Assembly (NCBI RefSeq): GCF_009183365.2
Contig: NZ_CP068230.1
Location: forward strand, 3,377,001-3,441,000
Direction: 5' to 3'
Origin: Shewanella algae
GTDB taxonomy: Bacteria; Pseudomonadota; Gammaproteobacteria; Enterobacterales; Shewanellaceae
Length of the DNA: 64,000 bases
Part shown: positions 61,798 to 64,000 of the stretch, piece by piece
Layout: the number at the start of each line of letters is the position of its first letter
Numbering within the stretch: the first letter of the stretch is position 1
The notes under the pieces: model-generated
Databases searched by the model: none
Seen by the model: the letters and a program-made list of their open reading frames with translations, nothing else
What the model was told of the DNA's origin: nothing
Program-made: the position numbers and the translations under genes

Positions 61798-64000
61798 GTG
61801 ACAAGTAAACAAGCCGAGCCCATTGCCATTGTTGGCATGGCCGCCCGCTTCCCGGGCTGTGAGGATCTGGACGCCTTCTGGCAACTGCTCAGCGAAGGCC
61901 GGGATGCCATCAGCTCCCTGAATGACAGCCAATTGGGCGCCAGTGTCAGCGATTATCAAGGCGCAAAAGGCCAAAGCGACCGTTTCTATTGTGATCAGGG
62001 CGGTTATATTCGCCAGCTAAACTTCTCACCCGAGGGCTATGCCAGATCAGCGGATGAAATGGCAACGGGTGCCGAAACCTGGGATCAGCACCTGTTGTGG
62101 GCACTCGATTGCGCCCGCAAGGCCCTGCAAAGCGCCGGGATCACCCCAGCGCAAAACGCTCCCGACTTGGCGCGCTGCGGCGCCGTGATGGGCACGCTTT
62201 CGTTCCCTACCCAAGCTTCCAACAAGGCCTTTTTACCGCTGTATCATCACAGTGTCAATTCGGCGCTGCGGCGCCGTTTCCCCGGCATGCCGCCATTGGC
62301 GTCAGCCATAGATGCGGGAACAGACGCAAATACCGGCCCAGGCACAGATGCAAGCATTCGCCATTGGGATACGGATATCGCCGCCCAGGGCTCTGAACTG
62401 CTGTGCGATTGCCTGGGCCTTGGCGGCCCCAGCCTGAGCCTGGATGCCGCCTGCGCCAGCTCAGTCTATGCATTGCGCCTGGCCTGCGACTATCTCAGTA
62501 ACCACAGCGCCGATGTGATGTTGGCCGGTGCCGTCAGCGGTGCCGATCCCTTCTTTATCCATATGGGCTTTTCCATTTTCCAGGCCTTCCCCGAGTCGGG
62601 CCAAAGCGCCCCGCTGGATAACAGTTCCGGCGGCCTGTTTGCCGGTGAAGGCTGCGGCGTATTGGTGCTCAAGCGCCTGAGCGATGCCCAAAGGGATGGC
62701 GATACCATTCATGGCATAGTCAGAGGCACAGGGCTTTCCAACGATGGTCGTGGCCAGTTCGTCTTAAGCCCCGCCAGCAAGGGCCAGGTACTGGCGTTTG
62801 AACGGGCCGCCGAGGCGGCAAATATCGCGCCATCCCAGGTGGAGGTGATTGAGTGCCACGCCACGGGCACGCCTCTGGGTGACAAGGTGGAACTCAGTTC
62901 CATGGAGCAGTTTTTCGGCCCATGTCTGGAAGGCAGCGCCGCGCCTAAAATCGGCTCGGTCAAGTCCAACCTCAGCCACTTGCTGACCGCTGCCGGTATG
63001 GCCGGCATCATCAAGTTGCTGCTGTCGATGAAACACAAGCTGTTACCGGCCTCGGTGAGAATATCGGCGCCGCTGAGCTCGCCCAACGGCGTGTTTGGCG
63101 AGCACAATATAGTGCGCAGTGCCATCCCCTGGCCGACCAAAGCGGGCAATCCCGGCCCGGTTGCCGGGGTGTCTGTGTTCGGATTCGGAGGCTGTAACGC
63201 CCACTTGCTGCTTACAGGGCCAGATGCTGCCCAAGAGCTTATTCCGGCCAAACCTTCGCCGGGAGCGGCTGCAAACCAAGGCGCTGACGGCCTGGCGATT
63301 GAGGGCGCCTCCGCGCATTTCGGCGCCGCCGACTCGCTCGAGACGCTTGCCAAACTGATAGCCAAAGGGCAAACGGCCACCAGAGCCCTGCCCCCCAAAC
63401 GCTGGAAAGGCCTGGAGCGAAACCGCTCTTTGCTCTCCAGCATGGGGCTTGAACAGGCGCCCAATGGCGGCTACATAGACAAGTTTGAACTGGATTTCCT
63501 CAAATTCCGCCTGCCGCCCCATCCGGGAGATAGACTGGTGGCGCAGCAATTACTGCTGCTCAAGGTGGCCGATGATGCGATTCGCGATGCCAATCTGCCC
63601 ATGGGTGGCCGGGTGGCTGTGTTGGTCGCCATGGAAACCGAGCTTGAACTGCATCAGTTCCGCGGCCGGGTCAATCTGCATAGCCAGATTAGCCAGAGCC
63701 TTAAAGATGCCGGCATCACCTTAAGCCAAGATGAGTATCTCGAACTCGAGCGTTTGGCGATGGACAGCGTACTGCCCAGCGCCAGCCTCAATCAATACAC
63801 CAGCTACATAGGCAACATCATGGCCTCCCGGGTCGCCTCCCAATGGGATTTCAACGGCCCGGCTTTCAGTATTTCGGCCGCCGAGCTGTCGGTTCCCCGG
63901 GCGTTGGAAGTGGCCGCCAATCTCTGCCGCACCGAGGCGTTGGACGCCGTAGTAGTGGCCGCGGTGGATCTCGCCGGCAGTGCCGAGCGGGTATTGCACT
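61798..64000 (+). CDS. pfaC: PfaC, partial (runs off the window end)
   Basis: About 734 residues seen, 3' end missing. The start is GTG at 61798, 15 nt after pfaB; an in-frame stop lies just upstream, so this is the first possible start. Begins PIAIVGMAARFPG, with the ketosynthase Cys C219 (DAACASS), ECHATGTPLGD, GSVKSNLSHLLTAAG and VFGFGGCNAHLLL. The second ketosynthase/chain-length-factor domain starts near residue 550. Full PfaC usually also carries tandem dehydratase domains, outside this window. Confidence 0.95.
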   Translation, partial: MTSKQAEPIAIVGMAARFPGCEDLDAFWQLLSEGRDAISSLNDSQLGASVSDYQGAKGQSDRFYCDQGGYIRQLNFSPEGYARSADEMATGAETWDQHLLWALDCARKALQSAGITPAQNAPDLARCGAVMGTLSFPTQASNKAFLPLYHHSVNSALRRRFPGMPPLASAIDAGTDANTGPGTDASIRHWDTDIAAQGSELLCDCLGLGGPSLSLDAACASSVYALRLACDYLSNHSADVMLAGAVSGADPFFIHMGFSIFQAFPESGQSAPLDNSSGGLFAGEGCGVLVLKRLSDAQRDGDTIHGIVRGTGLSNDGRGQFVLSPASKGQVLAFERAAEAANIAPSQVEVIECHATGTPLGDKVELSSMEQFFGPCLEGSAAPKIGSVKSNLSHLLTAAGMAGIIKLLLSMKHKLLPASVRISAPLSSPNGVFGEHNIVRSAIPWPTKAGNPGPVAGVSVFGFGGCNAHLLLTGPDAAQELIPAKPSPGAAANQGADGLAIEGASAHFGAADSLETLAKLIAKGQTATRALPPKRWKGLERNRSLLSSMGLEQAPNGGYIDKFELDFLKFRLPPHPGDRLVAQQLLLLKVADDAIRDANLPMGGRVAVLVAMETELELHQFRGRVNLHSQISQSLKDAGITLSQDEYLELERLAMDSVLPSASLNQYTSYIGNIMASRVASQWDFNGPAFSISAAELSVPRALEVAANLCRTEALDAVVVAAVDLAGSAERVLH

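Noticed and set aside
1..64000. tRNA or rRNA genes
   Set aside because: I looked for cloverleaf-ending CCA/TTCGA patterns and rRNA signatures and saw none that I could support.

Overview
The window reads as chromosomal DNA of a marine gammaproteobacterium of the genus Shewanella. Three things point there: the EPA (omega-3 polyunsaturated fatty acid) synthase locus pfaE/pfaR-pfaA-pfaB-pfaC, the envelope and translation gene order rpsB-tsf-pyrH-frr-uppS-cdsA-dxr-rseP-bamA-skp-lpxD-fabZ-lpxA-lpxB-rnhB, and several small DUF families (DUF3718, DUF3549, DUF3301, DUF2789, DUF3192, DUF2310) typical of Shewanella/Vibrio relatives. I cannot fix the species from sequence alone.

Layout. 1-1400 is a mosaic: a zinc-ribbon ORF followed by what looks like half of an integron attC site, enclosed by a 130-bp direct repeat, abutting the 3' stump of a GGDEF diguanylate cyclase gene. 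1402-1882 has a structured intergenic element. 1883-6888 (minus) holds tilS and dnaE, overlapping by one base. 7064-14901 (minus) is a complete kdpFABCDE potassium-uptake operon. 15190-16902 is a GSCFA-domain protein. 17241-31882 (minus) is the long conserved run from rnhB back to rpsB: outer membrane assembly, lipid A, isoprenoid/phospholipid and translation genes. 32300-36545 (plus) is map-glnD-dapD. 36803-43221 is mixed housekeeping: DUF3718 protein, purU, a PTS EIICB, a flavodoxin, truC, yqcC, DUF3549 and DUF3301 proteins. A 262-bp MITE-like element sits exactly at the truC stop codon.

43370-44931 is the most distinctive stretch. It has no convincing protein gene but holds two tandem minus-strand CsrB-family regulatory RNAs. 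Each is packed with AGGA/GGGA motifs, ends in an intrinsic terminator, and has a GacA/UvrY-type palindrome about 179 bp upstream of its inferred start. The location (between yqcC and syd) matches csrB of E. coli. The longer RNA, about 675 nt, is unusually long for the family.

44959-49646 holds an Mpo1-like protein, a GNAT acetyltransferase, small DUF proteins, a DUF2310 zinc-ribbon protein, syd and queF. From 49708 to the window end is the EPA locus: pfaE (phosphopantetheinyl transferase, minus strand), a small lipoprotein, then pfaR-pfaA-pfaB-pfaC on the plus strand, tightly coupled (ATGA overlap, TTGA overlap, 15-bp gap) and cut off by the window end inside pfaC. PfaE would activate the five tandem ACP domains of PfaA; PfaA/B/C carry the ketosynthase, acyltransferase and reductase functions; PfaR, which looks like a domesticated IS481-type transposase without its catalytic aspartates, is the probable activator.
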